DNA of 56,706 nt, from contig NZ_LMEI01000008.1 of assembly GCF_001426585.1 (NCBI RefSeq), forward strand, positions 1 to 56,706, written 5' to 3'. The translations under genes were made by a program, and so were the position numbers. The notes under the pieces are model-generated. The model was not told the DNA's origin and made no database searches. It saw nothing but the letters and a program-made list of their open reading frames with translations. Positions 8,585-16,584 of this stretch are shown piece after piece (the first letter of the stretch is position 1; every line of letters begins with the position of its first letter). The stretch comes from Streptomyces sp. Root431 (lineage in GTDB: Bacteria; Actinomycetota; Actinomycetes; Streptomycetales; Streptomycetaceae).

Positions 8585-9808
8585 ATGCCCCTGGCGCTGC
8601 TCGCGCTCGCCGTCTCCGCCTTCGGCATCGGCACGACCGAGTTCGTGATGATGGGCCTCCTGCCCAACGTCGCCGACGACCTCGGCACCTCCGTCCCCAC
8701 GGCCGGCCACCTCGTCTCCGCGTACGCGATCGGGGTGGTCGTCGGCGCTCCGCTGCTCACGGCGCTCGGCTCGCGGATCCCGCGCAAGCGGATGCTGCTC
8801 CTGCTGATGGCCCTGTTCGTCGTCGGCAACCTCGCCTCCGCGCTCGCCCCCGGCTTCGGCTGGCTCGTCGCGGGGCGGGTCCTCGCCGGGCTCCCGCACG
8901 GGGCGTTCTTCGGCGTCGGCGCGGTCGTCGCCGCCCGGCTCGTGCGCGAGGACCGGCAGGCGCGGGCGGTCGCCACGATGTTCCTCGGCCTCACCGTCGC
9001 CAACATCCTCGGCGTACCGGCCGCGACCCTGCTGGGCCAGCACCTCGGCTGGCGGGCCACCTTCCTCGTCGTCACCGTCATCGGACTCGTGGCCATGGCG
9101 GCGCTCGCCCGCCTCGTCCCGTACGTCCCCGTGGACGAGCGGCAGAGCCTCGGCCGCGAGATCCGGGCCCTCGGCCGCCCGCAGGTGCTGCTCGGCCTGC
9201 TCACCGCGGTCTTCGGCTTCGCCGGCGTCTTCGCCGTCTACTCCTACCTTGCCTCGATGACCACCGAGGTGATGGGCTTCGGCGAATCGACCGTCACCGT
9301 CGTCCTCGCCCTCTTCGGCCTCGGCATGACCGGCGGAGCGCTCGCCGCCGGCCCGCTGACGGACCGCGCGCTCCGCCCCACCCTCTACGGCTCCCTCGCG
9401 GCCCTCGTCCTCGCCCTGGTCGCGTTCCGCTTCACGATCCACGTGCCCTGGCTGGCGCTCGTCACGGTCGTCGTGCTCGGCGCGGTCGGCTTCATGACCA
9501 CCACCCCGCTCCAGATGCTGGTCATGCGCAAGGCCAAGGACGCCCCGACCCTCGCCTCCGCCTCCAACCACTCCGCCTTCAACCTCGCCAACGCCGGCGG
9601 CGCCTGGGCGGGCGGCGCCGCCGTCGCCGCCGGCTGGGGCTGGACCTCCCCGGCCCTCGTCGGCGCGGGCCTCACGGTCGTCGGCCTCGCCATCGCGGCG
9701 GTCGCGGGCCTGCTCGACCGCGCCGATACGACGGAGGGGGCCTCCCGCGTCGTGGCGGAAGGCCCCCGAGCCGCCGACCGGACCACTCAACCGGAACGAA
9801 CCGCCTGA
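8585..9808 (+). CDS. MFS transporter, DHA1 family (AraJ/YdhP-like efflux)
   Basis: 407 aa with 12 hydrophobic segments. The opening FGIGTTEFVMMGLLPNVADDL and the conserved SAYAIGVVVGAPLL are typical of DHA1 exporters such as sugar-efflux, purine-efflux and chloramphenicol-resistance proteins; RIPRKRMLLL is the degenerate motif A. The ATG at 8585 is preceded by GGAAAGG eight bases upstream. The gene converges on the 707-aa protein gene with stops about 10 bp apart. Substrate unknown. Confidence 0.9.
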   Translation: MPLALLALAVSAFGIGTTEFVMMGLLPNVADDLGTSVPTAGHLVSAYAIGVVVGAPLLTALGSRIPRKRMLLLLMALFVVGNLASALAPGFGWLVAGRVLAGLPHGAFFGVGAVVAARLVREDRQARAVATMFLGLTVANILGVPAATLLGQHLGWRATFLVVTVIGLVAMAALARLVPYVPVDERQSLGREIRALGRPQVLLGLLTAVFGFAGVFAVYSYLASMTTEVMGFGESTVTVVLALFGLGMTGGALAAGPLTDRALRPTLYGSLAALVLALVAFRFTIHVPWLALVTVVVLGAVGFMTTTPLQMLVMRKAKDAPTLASASNHSAFNLANAGGAWAGGAAVAAGWGWTSPALVGAGLTVVGLAIAAVAGLLDRADTTEGASRVVAEGPRAADRTTQPERTA

Positions 9809-9821
9809 GCCCGCCGGCTCA
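9806..9821. terminator. Compact hairpin spanning both convergent stop codons
   Basis: TGAGCC (9806-9811) and GGCTCA (9816-9821) form a 6-bp stem with a 4-nt loop. Its left arm contains the MFS TGA and its right arm contains the stop of the opposing gene. It may act as a small two-way terminator. Confidence 0.4.
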
Positions 9822-11942
9822 CAGGACGCCGTCCGCCTCCCCGTCGTCGCCCGCGGACGGCGCCGATTCCAGCGGCGGCCGGCTGTCGATCAAGGTGTCG
9901 TCGAGCTTCCGGATGAGGGAGCGGACCTGGTCCCAGTCGGTCCGCTGCCCCAGGGGATGCGCGCCGAGCCCGTGCGGGAACTGCGCCTGCTGGCTGTGCA
10001 GGTCGTCGAGGGTGCGCTGTGCCTCGCCCAGCGTGCGCATCAGATAGGTGCGGCGGCGGTGATTGCGCTCCTCCGGCGTCTCCGCCCGGGACTCGGCCGC
10101 CTTCTCCCGTTCACGGGCCGCGTGCTCCCGCAGGGACTTCTCCGGGTCGGCCTGCCAGTGCAGGTCCGCCTCGGTCAGCACGGCGACGCCCGCCCCGTCG
10201 TCCTCGACGCGCCCCTGGTGATCGACGCGCGGATACGTGTACCTGGCGTGGTTCCCCGTGCCACCGGGACGATCGGGGTCGAACCGCTTCAGCACGGCCT
10301 CCGCCTGCCGCATGCCGTGGGGCGCACGCAGCAGCTCCTCAAGGAGCTGCGGGGGAGTGGTCCGGTACGGCACCCGCCCGCTCGACACCTTGAGGCCCGA
10401 GTCCTGGGTGACGATGCCGTCGGCGATGAGGGCCGTCCCGGCGAGGACCTGGAGGGTCAGCCGGGCGTCCGCGTCCCCCTTCAGCGCCCGCGCGCGCAAC
10501 TCCGCGGCCGAGGCGACGACCAGCTCCCAGGAGCCCAGCACCTCCTTGGACAGCACCCCGCCGTCCCGCCACGCGCGCCGGGCGACCGGGGTCGTCTTCG
10601 GCTTGTAGAAGCGGAACGACATGTCGATCACGACGCCCAGGTATCCCGCGTACCGATCGGTGCGCACGATGTGCAGGCCCCGGTCGCCGCGGACGAACCG
10701 CTTGGCCTCGTCGAAGACGGCCGGCCGGGTCAGCGTGTGGGTGATCTTCGCCGCGCGCCAGAGCGGCTCCACCCAGTCGGACGACCGGTCGTAGCGCACC
10801 AGATCGACCGCGCCCGTGCCGAACAGCAGCTCGACGTCCTCGTCCTTGAGGGCGTCCTCGTTGACCAGCCCGACGAACGCGCCCGACACGAGACCCTGCC
10901 GGTTCAGATGCGACACGATCCGCTCGGCGGTCATCAGGTCCTGGGCGGGCTCGCTCCAGGGATTGACGCTGATGTGCTTGGCGCTCTGGGCCGTCGCGAT
11001 GGCGTCGGGGAGCGCCGACGCGTTGCTCGCCGGGCCGAACTCCGCCCCCACGACCAGCCGGACGGGGACGAGCTGCGTCATCCGGTCGCGCAGCGCGGGC
11101 ATCGTCAGGTTGTAGCGTTCCAGCGCGGCGTTCACGTCCTGCGCCCGCTTCCCGTACCGCGTACGGCGCGTGCGGGGGCTGAGCGAGAGGACGTCCGCGA
11201 AGGACTCGGCGACCTTCGCCCGGAGGTCCTCGGCCGAGAGCCCGCTCTGCGCGTGCCGGGTCTTGGCCGCGCTGGTGCAGCGCGAGGTGCCGTCGTACAG
11301 CGCGGGGACGACGACCGGCGCCTCGCCGTGGGCGTAGGTCACCTCGGCGAGGACCGCTTCCACGGGCGTCATCACGCCGTTGACCAGGATCGAGTCGCTG
11401 TAGTCCGCGCCCGGCTGCTTCAGGGTCTCCGTGACCGTCGTACGGATGAGCCGGCGGGCGTCCTCGACGCTGTCGTAGCCGATGGTGAGCTGGGCGAGCA
11501 GGGTCGTGCCGTCGGGCGCGTACATGCCCGCCGCGGCCGGGGCCGCCGGAGTCGAGTCGTTCTGGGCTTTCTGGGCGGGCGTCGAAGGAGCCTGCGTCAA
11601 ATGGGCGATGCGCGGATTGCCGAGCACCGGCAGCAGGGCGTCGGCGAAGGCCAGGCCTTCGAGCACGAGGAGCGTGGCGGAGCCGGTCGGCTGCGGAGTC
11701 AGACCGTCGAGGCCGTCCTGATGGGTGGCCAGCCGTGCCACCCGTGAGGGGTCGGCGAACAGGCCGGCGGCCGCCTCGATCGCCTCCTTGCTCAGGTTGA
11801 CGCGGGGATTCTCCTGAAGGGCCCGACGGAGCTTCCCGGTTCCCTTGGGGTCCAGTTCGGGCAGTGGTTCGGGAAGCCGGGGGAGACGGAACGTGATGCC
11901 GTTCTCGTCCGTGACGACGACTTCCTGCTGGGGGTCGGCCAT
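9819..11942 (-). CDS. Hypothetical protein, 707 aa, no recognised family
   Basis: I do not recognise this protein. It is soluble (no signal peptide or membrane segment) with an acidic N-terminus, a central globular part and a charged C-terminal helix rich in Arg/Glu (about residues 610-655, REHAAREREKAAESRAETPEE) that could be coiled coil. One segment, VVPALYDGTSRCTSAAK near residue 230, loosely resembles the DG-x-x-R signature of ParB/DGQHR-type folds; this is a weak hint only. The start at 11942 has an excellent GAGGAGG eight bases upstream. It appears to be monocistronic, between an MFS exporter and nadE. Confidence 0.85.
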   Translation of the reverse strand: MADPQQEVVVTDENGITFRLPRLPEPLPELDPKGTGKLRRALQENPRVNLSKEAIEAAAGLFADPSRVARLATHQDGLDGLTPQPTGSATLLVLEGLAFADALLPVLGNPRIAHLTQAPSTPAQKAQNDSTPAAPAAAGMYAPDGTTLLAQLTIGYDSVEDARRLIRTTVTETLKQPGADYSDSILVNGVMTPVEAVLAEVTYAHGEAPVVVPALYDGTSRCTSAAKTRHAQSGLSAEDLRAKVAESFADVLSLSPRTRRTRYGKRAQDVNAALERYNLTMPALRDRMTQLVPVRLVVGAEFGPASNASALPDAIATAQSAKHISVNPWSEPAQDLMTAERIVSHLNRQGLVSGAFVGLVNEDALKDEDVELLFGTGAVDLVRYDRSSDWVEPLWRAAKITHTLTRPAVFDEAKRFVRGDRGLHIVRTDRYAGYLGVVIDMSFRFYKPKTTPVARRAWRDGGVLSKEVLGSWELVVASAAELRARALKGDADARLTLQVLAGTALIADGIVTQDSGLKVSSGRVPYRTTPPQLLEELLRAPHGMRQAEAVLKRFDPDRPGGTGNHARYTYPRVDHQGRVEDDGAGVAVLTEADLHWQADPEKSLREHAAREREKAAESRAETPEERNHRRRTYLMRTLGEAQRTLDDLHSQQAQFPHGLGAHPLGQRTDWDQVRSLIRKLDDTLIDSRPPLESAPSAGDDGEADGVL

Positions 11943-12340
11943 GACGGGGCCCTCCTCGGGGCCCGATCGGCCCGGCTCGCGCACGGTGCGGTCACAGGGC
12001 TACCCCGGCCGAGTACCGAGGGCATGGGCGCGCGTGCGCTGCCACGCGGACAGGGTCGTACCCCGACGACTGGAACGAGTCAGCCATCCAGGACTGCCCC
12101 GGTGTCCACCCGGTGGTGCCCACGACTGCTGCGGTCCGCCCGCGCGCCATGAGGGTGCGCGGCGTTCGGCGTGGAGTGCCGCCACTGCCCGCAGCGAGGC
12201 TATGCACGGGGTCGGGCGGATGGGCGGGGTTCGTGATCTTTGGCGGGAAACGTTCGGCCCCGCCGACAGCCCCCTCGCAGGGAGGGCGTCGGCGGGGCCG
12301 GGTACGCGGACCTAAGACCGCCGGCCGGGCCGTTGTCCGG
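11943..12340. other. 398-bp intergenic region upstream of the 707-aa protein gene
   Basis: It contains the nadE terminator (12255-12300) and presumably the promoter of the 707-aa protein gene. A short minus-strand open frame (11992-12207) lacks a ribosome binding site and any recognisable content, so I see no gene here. Confidence 0.6.
12255..12300 (-). terminator. nadE transcription terminator
   Basis: Perfect 13-bp arms CGGCCCCGCCGAC (12255-12267) and complement (12288-12300), with further partial pairing inside, 41 bp beyond the nadE stop. Confidence 0.75.
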
Positions 12341-14101
12341 TCAGCCGGCCGCGGTCTCCCGCCAGCGGTTCGTGATCGGCAGGCGCCGGTCCTTGCCGAA
12401 GCCCTTGGCGGAGATCTTGGTGCCCGGCGGGTACTGCCGGCGCTTGTACTCCGCCGCGTCCACCATCCGCAGGGTCCGCGTCACGACCTGCTCGTCGTAG
12501 CCGGCGGCCACGATCTCGTCCTTGCCGCGGTCCGCGTCCACGTACAGCGCGAGGATCCCGTCGAGGACGTCGTAGTCCGGCAGCGAGTCCGTGTCCACCT
12601 GGCCCGGGCGGAGTTCGGCGCTGGGCGGCTTCGTGATCGAGCTCTCCGGGATCGGCGGGGTCATCCCGCGGGTCTCGGCGGCCTGGTTGCGCCAGCGCGC
12701 GAGGCGGAAGACCGTCGACTTGTAGACGTCCTTGATGGGCCCGAACGCGCCGACGGAGTCGCCGTACAGCGTCGAGTAGCCCACCGCCAGCTCGGACTTG
12801 TTGCCCGGCGCGAGGACGATGTGGCCCTCCTGGTTGGAGAGGGCCATCAGCGTCGTGCCGCGCAGCCGGGACTGGAGGTTCTCCTCGGCGAGGCCGGTGA
12901 GGCCCAGCGAGGCCATGTACGCGTCGAACATCGGCTCGATCGACACCGTGCGGTAGTGCAGGCCGGTGCGGCGGGCCAGCTCGGCCGCGTCGCCGCGGGA
13001 GTGGTCGGAGGAGTACTTGGACGGCATCGACACGCCGTACACGTTCCCCGCGCCGACCGCGTCGCAGGCGATGGCCGCGACGAGCGCCGAGTCGATACCG
13101 CCGGAGAGTCCGATCAGGACCGAGCGGAAACCGTTCTTCGCGACATACGCGCGCAGCCCCACGACCAGGGCCGAGTAGACCTCCTCGTCGTCGTCGAGCC
13201 GGTGCGCGTACCCGCCCGCGAGCTCCGGCTCGTACGCCGGCAGCGGCTTCTCGGAGAGCACCACCCGGTCGATCCGCAGCCCGTCGTCCACGACGCCGTC
13301 CGGCGCCCCCGGGTCGGCCGCCGGCAGCTCCAGGTCGACGATCACACTGCCCTCGACGAACTGCGGGGCGCGCGCGATCACTTCGCCCGCCGCGTCCACG
13401 ACGATCGAGTCGCCGTCGAACACCAGCTCGTCCTGACCGCCCGTCGACGCCAGGTACGCGGTGACGCAACCGGCCTCCCGGGCGCGCCTGCGGACCAGTT
13501 CGAGCCGCGTGTCGTCCTTGTTCCGCTCGTACGGCGAGGCGTTGACCGACAGGAGCAGTCCGGCCCGCGCGGCGCGCGCCGCCGGGACCCGGCCGCCCTC
13601 CTGCCAGAGGTCCTCGCAGATCGCCAGGGCCACGTCGACGCCGTGGACGCGGACGACCGGCATCGTGTCGCCCTGGACGAAGTAGCGGTACTCGTCGAAC
13701 ACGCCGTAGTTGGGGAGGTGGTGCTTGGCGAACCGAAGCGCCACCTCGCCCCCGTACAGCACGGCGGCGGCGTTCTCCGGCGAGCCGGCGGGCCTGCCGA
13801 GCCTCGGCTCGGCCCGCTCGGAGCGGTCGAGGTAGCCGACGACGACCGGCAGCTCGCCGAAGCCCTCGTCCGCGAGCCGCCGGGCGAGCCCGCGCAGGGC
13901 CTCCCGGGACGCCTCGACGAAGGAGGGCCGCAGGGCCAGGTCCTCGACGGGGTAGCCGGTCAGCGCCATCTCGGGGAACGCGACGAGATGCGCGCCCTGT
14001 CCGGCGGCGTGCCGGGTCCAGTGGACGATCGCCTCGGCGTTCCCGGCGATGTCTCCGACGGTCGAGTCGATCTGATTCAGGGCGAGGCGTAGTTGAGGCA
14101 C
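12341..14101 (-). CDS. nadE: Glutamine-dependent NAD+ synthetase
   Basis: 586 aa. It makes NAD+ from deamido-NAD+, ATP and glutamine. The N-terminal nitrilase-fold glutaminase domain has the catalytic triad Glu44 (FPEMALTGYP), Lys126 (FAKHHLPNYGVFDEYRYF) and Cys162 (ICEDLW). The C-terminal synthetase domain has the PP-loop SGGIDS at about 330, then YSSDHSRGDA and the KPPSAELRPGQVDTDSLPDYDVLD segment. The start is a GTG at 14101 because VPQLRLALNQ begins the conserved fold; a TGA-free extension upstream is repetitive low-complexity DNA. There is no Shine-Dalgarno site, but a TACACT box lies exactly where leaderless transcription would begin at the GTG. Confidence 0.96.
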   Translation of the reverse strand: MPQLRLALNQIDSTVGDIAGNAEAIVHWTRHAAGQGAHLVAFPEMALTGYPVEDLALRPSFVEASREALRGLARRLADEGFGELPVVVGYLDRSERAEPRLGRPAGSPENAAAVLYGGEVALRFAKHHLPNYGVFDEYRYFVQGDTMPVVRVHGVDVALAICEDLWQEGGRVPAARAARAGLLLSVNASPYERNKDDTRLELVRRRAREAGCVTAYLASTGGQDELVFDGDSIVVDAAGEVIARAPQFVEGSVIVDLELPAADPGAPDGVVDDGLRIDRVVLSEKPLPAYEPELAGGYAHRLDDDEEVYSALVVGLRAYVAKNGFRSVLIGLSGGIDSALVAAIACDAVGAGNVYGVSMPSKYSSDHSRGDAAELARRTGLHYRTVSIEPMFDAYMASLGLTGLAEENLQSRLRGTTLMALSNQEGHIVLAPGNKSELAVGYSTLYGDSVGAFGPIKDVYKSTVFRLARWRNQAAETRGMTPPIPESSITKPPSAELRPGQVDTDSLPDYDVLDGILALYVDADRGKDEIVAAGYDEQVVTRTLRMVDAAEYKRRQYPPGTKISAKGFGKDRRLPITNRWRETAAG

Positions 14102-14107
14102 TCGGCC

Positions 14108-14137
14108 AGTGTAATCGTCACACCGACGCGATGTCCC
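14108..14137 (-). promoter_or_regulatory. Candidate leaderless promoter of nadE
   Basis: On the minus strand GGGACA (14132-14137) and TACACT (14108-14113) are 18 bp apart. The -10 box ends six bases before the GTG start at 14101, so the transcript would begin at or next to the start codon. The -35 match is moderate. Confidence 0.45.
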
Positions 14138-14177
14138 GGAAAACACCCGAGGATGGTTTCGGGCAAGGCTCCGGGAC

Positions 14178-14359
14178 GGCTGCGGCAGAGGCTTCGGGAC
14201 GACTCGGGGGCGGCTCCGGCAGAGGCTCCGGGACGACTCGGGGAAGGCTGTGGCAGAGGCCTCCGAGACGACTCCGGGAAGGCTGCGGCAAGGCTCCGGA
14301 AAGCCGCGACGAGGCCCTGGCAAGGCCCCGGCAAGGCCGCGGCAAGGCCCCGGCAAGAC
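14178..14359. repeat. Degenerate tandem repeats between nadE and the permease gene
   Basis: Three 34-35-bp units begin GGCTgCGGCAGAG and end GACGACTCGGGGaa (14178-14211, 14212-14245, 14246-14280). A partial fourth unit and then four copies of an 11-12-bp GGCAAGGCCcCG motif run to 14359. The array fills most of the 304-bp gap between divergent genes. It keeps frames open on both strands, but I see no gene in it. Confidence 0.8.
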
Positions 14360-14405
14360 CCCCTCTCGACATGCGGCCCATCCCCTCCCCGTCGATCATG
14401 GGCCC

Positions 14406-15884
14406 ATGACGACCACTGACGACCCGGCAGAGTCGGCGCGGCCCGACGCCCGTGGCACGGCGACGGTCCAGGACGACGGCACGAAGCGGCAGTTCATCTC
14501 CTGGCTGACGCTCGCCTTCATGACCACCGCGTCCGTCGCGAGCCTGCGGCCCTCGCCGTCGATGGCCATCTACGGCCTCGCCGCGATCTTCCTCTACCTG
14601 CTCCCGGCCATCGTCTTCCTGCTCCCCACCGCCCTCGTCGGCGCCGAGCTCGCCTCCGGCTGGTCGGGCGGCATCTATCGCTGGGTCAGCGAGGCCCTCG
14701 GCAAGCCGCTGGGCTTCCTCGCGGTCTGGTGCCAGTTCGCCATGACCATCGCGTACTACCCGAGTCTGCTCGCGTACGTCGCCTCGACCTTCGCGTACGT
14801 CATCGACCCCTCCCTCGCCGAGAACGGTCCGTACGTCGCGATCGTCATCATCGTCGTCTACTGGAGCGGGGTCTGGATCTCCTCGCGCGGGACGAAGGCG
14901 ATCGCCGGTCTCTCCTCCTTCGGCCTGATCATCGGCACCCTCATCCCCGGTGTGCTGCTCGTCGTCCTCGGCATGATCTTCCTCGGCCAGGGAAACCCCT
15001 CCGCGCAGCCCATGACCGCCGACCACTGGCTCCCGCCGTGGACCGGCCTCGCGAGCCTGGTCCTGATCGTCAACAACTTCCTGTCCTACGCGGGCATGGA
15101 GATGAACGGCGTCCACGTCTCCTCGCTGCGCGAGCCCAAGCGCGAGTACCCCAAGTCGATGTTCCTGGCGACCGGTCTCGTCCTGCTGATCTTCATCCTT
15201 CCGGCCCTCGCCATCGCCTGGGTCATTCCCTCGGCGCAGCTCAGCCTCACCGCCGGACTCATGCAGGCCTTCCAGGCCTTCTTCGACCACTTCTCCATCG
15301 GCTGGATGACCAAGGTCGTCGGCCTCATGCTGGTGTGCGCCGCCCTCGGCGGCATGCTCACCTGGCTCGCCGGACCCGCGAAGGGCCTCGTCCTGCTTTC
15401 CCGGCAGGAGGGCTACCTGCCGCCCGCGCTGCAGAAGTTCAACAGGAACGGCGTCCCGCAGAACATCATGATCGCGCAGGGCGTCGTCACCACCCTGATC
15501 GGCATCCTCTACGCCTTCAGCGACGACGTCTCCAGCGCGTACTGGATGTTCTCCGTCATCACCGTGCAGATCTACCTGATCGCGTACCTGCTGATGTTCG
15601 TCGCCGTCGTCAAGCTCCGCGGGAGTCAGCCGGACGTCGAGCGCGGCTTCCGCGTCCCCGCCGTCCGGTGGGTCGCCGGCATCGGTTTCGTCGCCTCGGT
15701 CGCCGCGCTCGTCATCGGCTTCGTCCCGCCGGACCAGTTCGGCGACCAGCCGCTCTGGCGCTACCTGCTCATCGTCGGCGGCGGCCTGCTCCTCCTCGGC
15801 GTCGTCATCCCGGCCGCCCTCCTCAAGTACCGCAAGCCGAGCTGGGTCCACCCCGATCACAGGGAACCTTCCGGTACCCCCTGA
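14406..15884 (+). CDS. APC-superfamily amino acid permease, glutamate:GABA antiporter-like
   Basis: 492 aa with about 12 transmembrane segments. The start of the core (ISWLTLAFMTTASVASLRPSPSMAIYGLAAIFLYLL) and GAELASGWSGGIYRWVSEALG match the GadC/GGA branch of APC transporters. Members exchange glutamate, GABA or related amino acids; here the substrate is unproven. The ATG at 14406 is the last start before the conserved region and has no good Shine-Dalgarno site. The gene is divergent from nadE and is followed closely by the DUF998 and hydrolase genes, suggesting an operon. Confidence 0.9.
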   Translation: MTTTDDPAESARPDARGTATVQDDGTKRQFISWLTLAFMTTASVASLRPSPSMAIYGLAAIFLYLLPAIVFLLPTALVGAELASGWSGGIYRWVSEALGKPLGFLAVWCQFAMTIAYYPSLLAYVASTFAYVIDPSLAENGPYVAIVIIVVYWSGVWISSRGTKAIAGLSSFGLIIGTLIPGVLLVVLGMIFLGQGNPSAQPMTADHWLPPWTGLASLVLIVNNFLSYAGMEMNGVHVSSLREPKREYPKSMFLATGLVLLIFILPALAIAWVIPSAQLSLTAGLMQAFQAFFDHFSIGWMTKVVGLMLVCAALGGMLTWLAGPAKGLVLLSRQEGYLPPALQKFNRNGVPQNIMIAQGVVTTLIGILYAFSDDVSSAYWMFSVITVQIYLIAYLLMFVAVVKLRGSQPDVERGFRVPAVRWVAGIGFVASVAALVIGFVPPDQFGDQPLWRYLLIVGGGLLLLGVVIPAALLKYRKPSWVHPDHREPSGTP

Positions 15885-15897
15885 CGTTCGAACGACC

Positions 15898-16584
15898 ATG
15901 CCCGGAAAGGTGCCCGCGAGGGCGACGCGAGCGGCCGCGCTCCTGCTCGCCCTCGGCGCGCTCGCGTACACCGCGTGGCTGCTCGAAGTCCTCGTCCGGA
16001 CCGGGCTCGACCCGGTCCGGACGTACGTCTCCGAGCTCGCCGCCGCCGACCAGCCCCTCGGCGGCCTCTTCCGCGCCACCGACCTGGCGGCCGGCCTCCT
16101 CGTCCTCGCCGGCGCGCTCGCCGGGCTCGCCGCGACCCGGAGACACGGCCCCTGGGCGCTCGGCGGCTGGATCGCCCTCGCCGTCTTCGGGGCCGCCACC
16201 GTCGCCGACTCGCGGCTCCCGCTCAGCTGCGCCCCCACCGCCGACCCGGAGTGCGCGGCGCGTGAGACCGCCGGTCTCGTGCCCGCCACCCATCTGGCCC
16301 ACGCCGTCAGTTCGAGCCTCGCCATGACCGGCGCGCTCGCCGCGATGATCGCCCTGACCGTGGCCGCCCGCCGGTACGGCCACTGGCGCCCCCTCGCCCG
16401 TACGGGCCCCGCCCTCGTCGTCCTGGAGCTCGCCGCCACCGCCTGGACCCTGGCGGCCGTCGCCGCCTTCGAGGCCGGCAAGGGGACGTGGTCGCTCGGC
16501 GCGGGCCAGCGGCTCCAGGTCCTCCTGGTGGCCATGTGGCTCGCCGTCCTCGCCGGCTCCCTCCCGCGCAGGCGGGCGCGATGA
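15898..16584 (+). CDS. DUF998-like integral membrane protein
   Basis: 228 aa with six hydrophobic segments. Its layout (first segment, TYVSELAA loop, then paired segments) matches DUF998 proteins, which have no defined function. It lies 13 bp after the permease stop and its own TGA overlaps the next start (ATGA), so it is the middle gene of a likely three-gene unit. No Shine-Dalgarno site is evident at the ATG. Confidence 0.8.
   Translation: MPGKVPARATRAAALLLALGALAYTAWLLEVLVRTGLDPVRTYVSELAAADQPLGGLFRATDLAAGLLVLAGALAGLAATRRHGPWALGGWIALAVFGAATVADSRLPLSCAPTADPECAARETAGLVPATHLAHAVSSSLAMTGALAAMIALTVAARRYGHWRPLARTGPALVVLELAATAWTLAAVAAFEAGKGTWSLGAGQRLQVLLVAMWLAVLAGSLPRRRAR

Noticed and set aside
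11992..12207. A 71-codon minus-strand gene upstream of the 707-aa protein gene
   Set aside because: No ribosome binding site, no recognisable composition, and overlapping frames on both strands are open.
14102..14356. N-terminal extension of nadE through the tandem repeats
   Set aside because: It would add 85 repetitive Ser/Arg/Pro residues before the conserved start VPQLRLALNQ.
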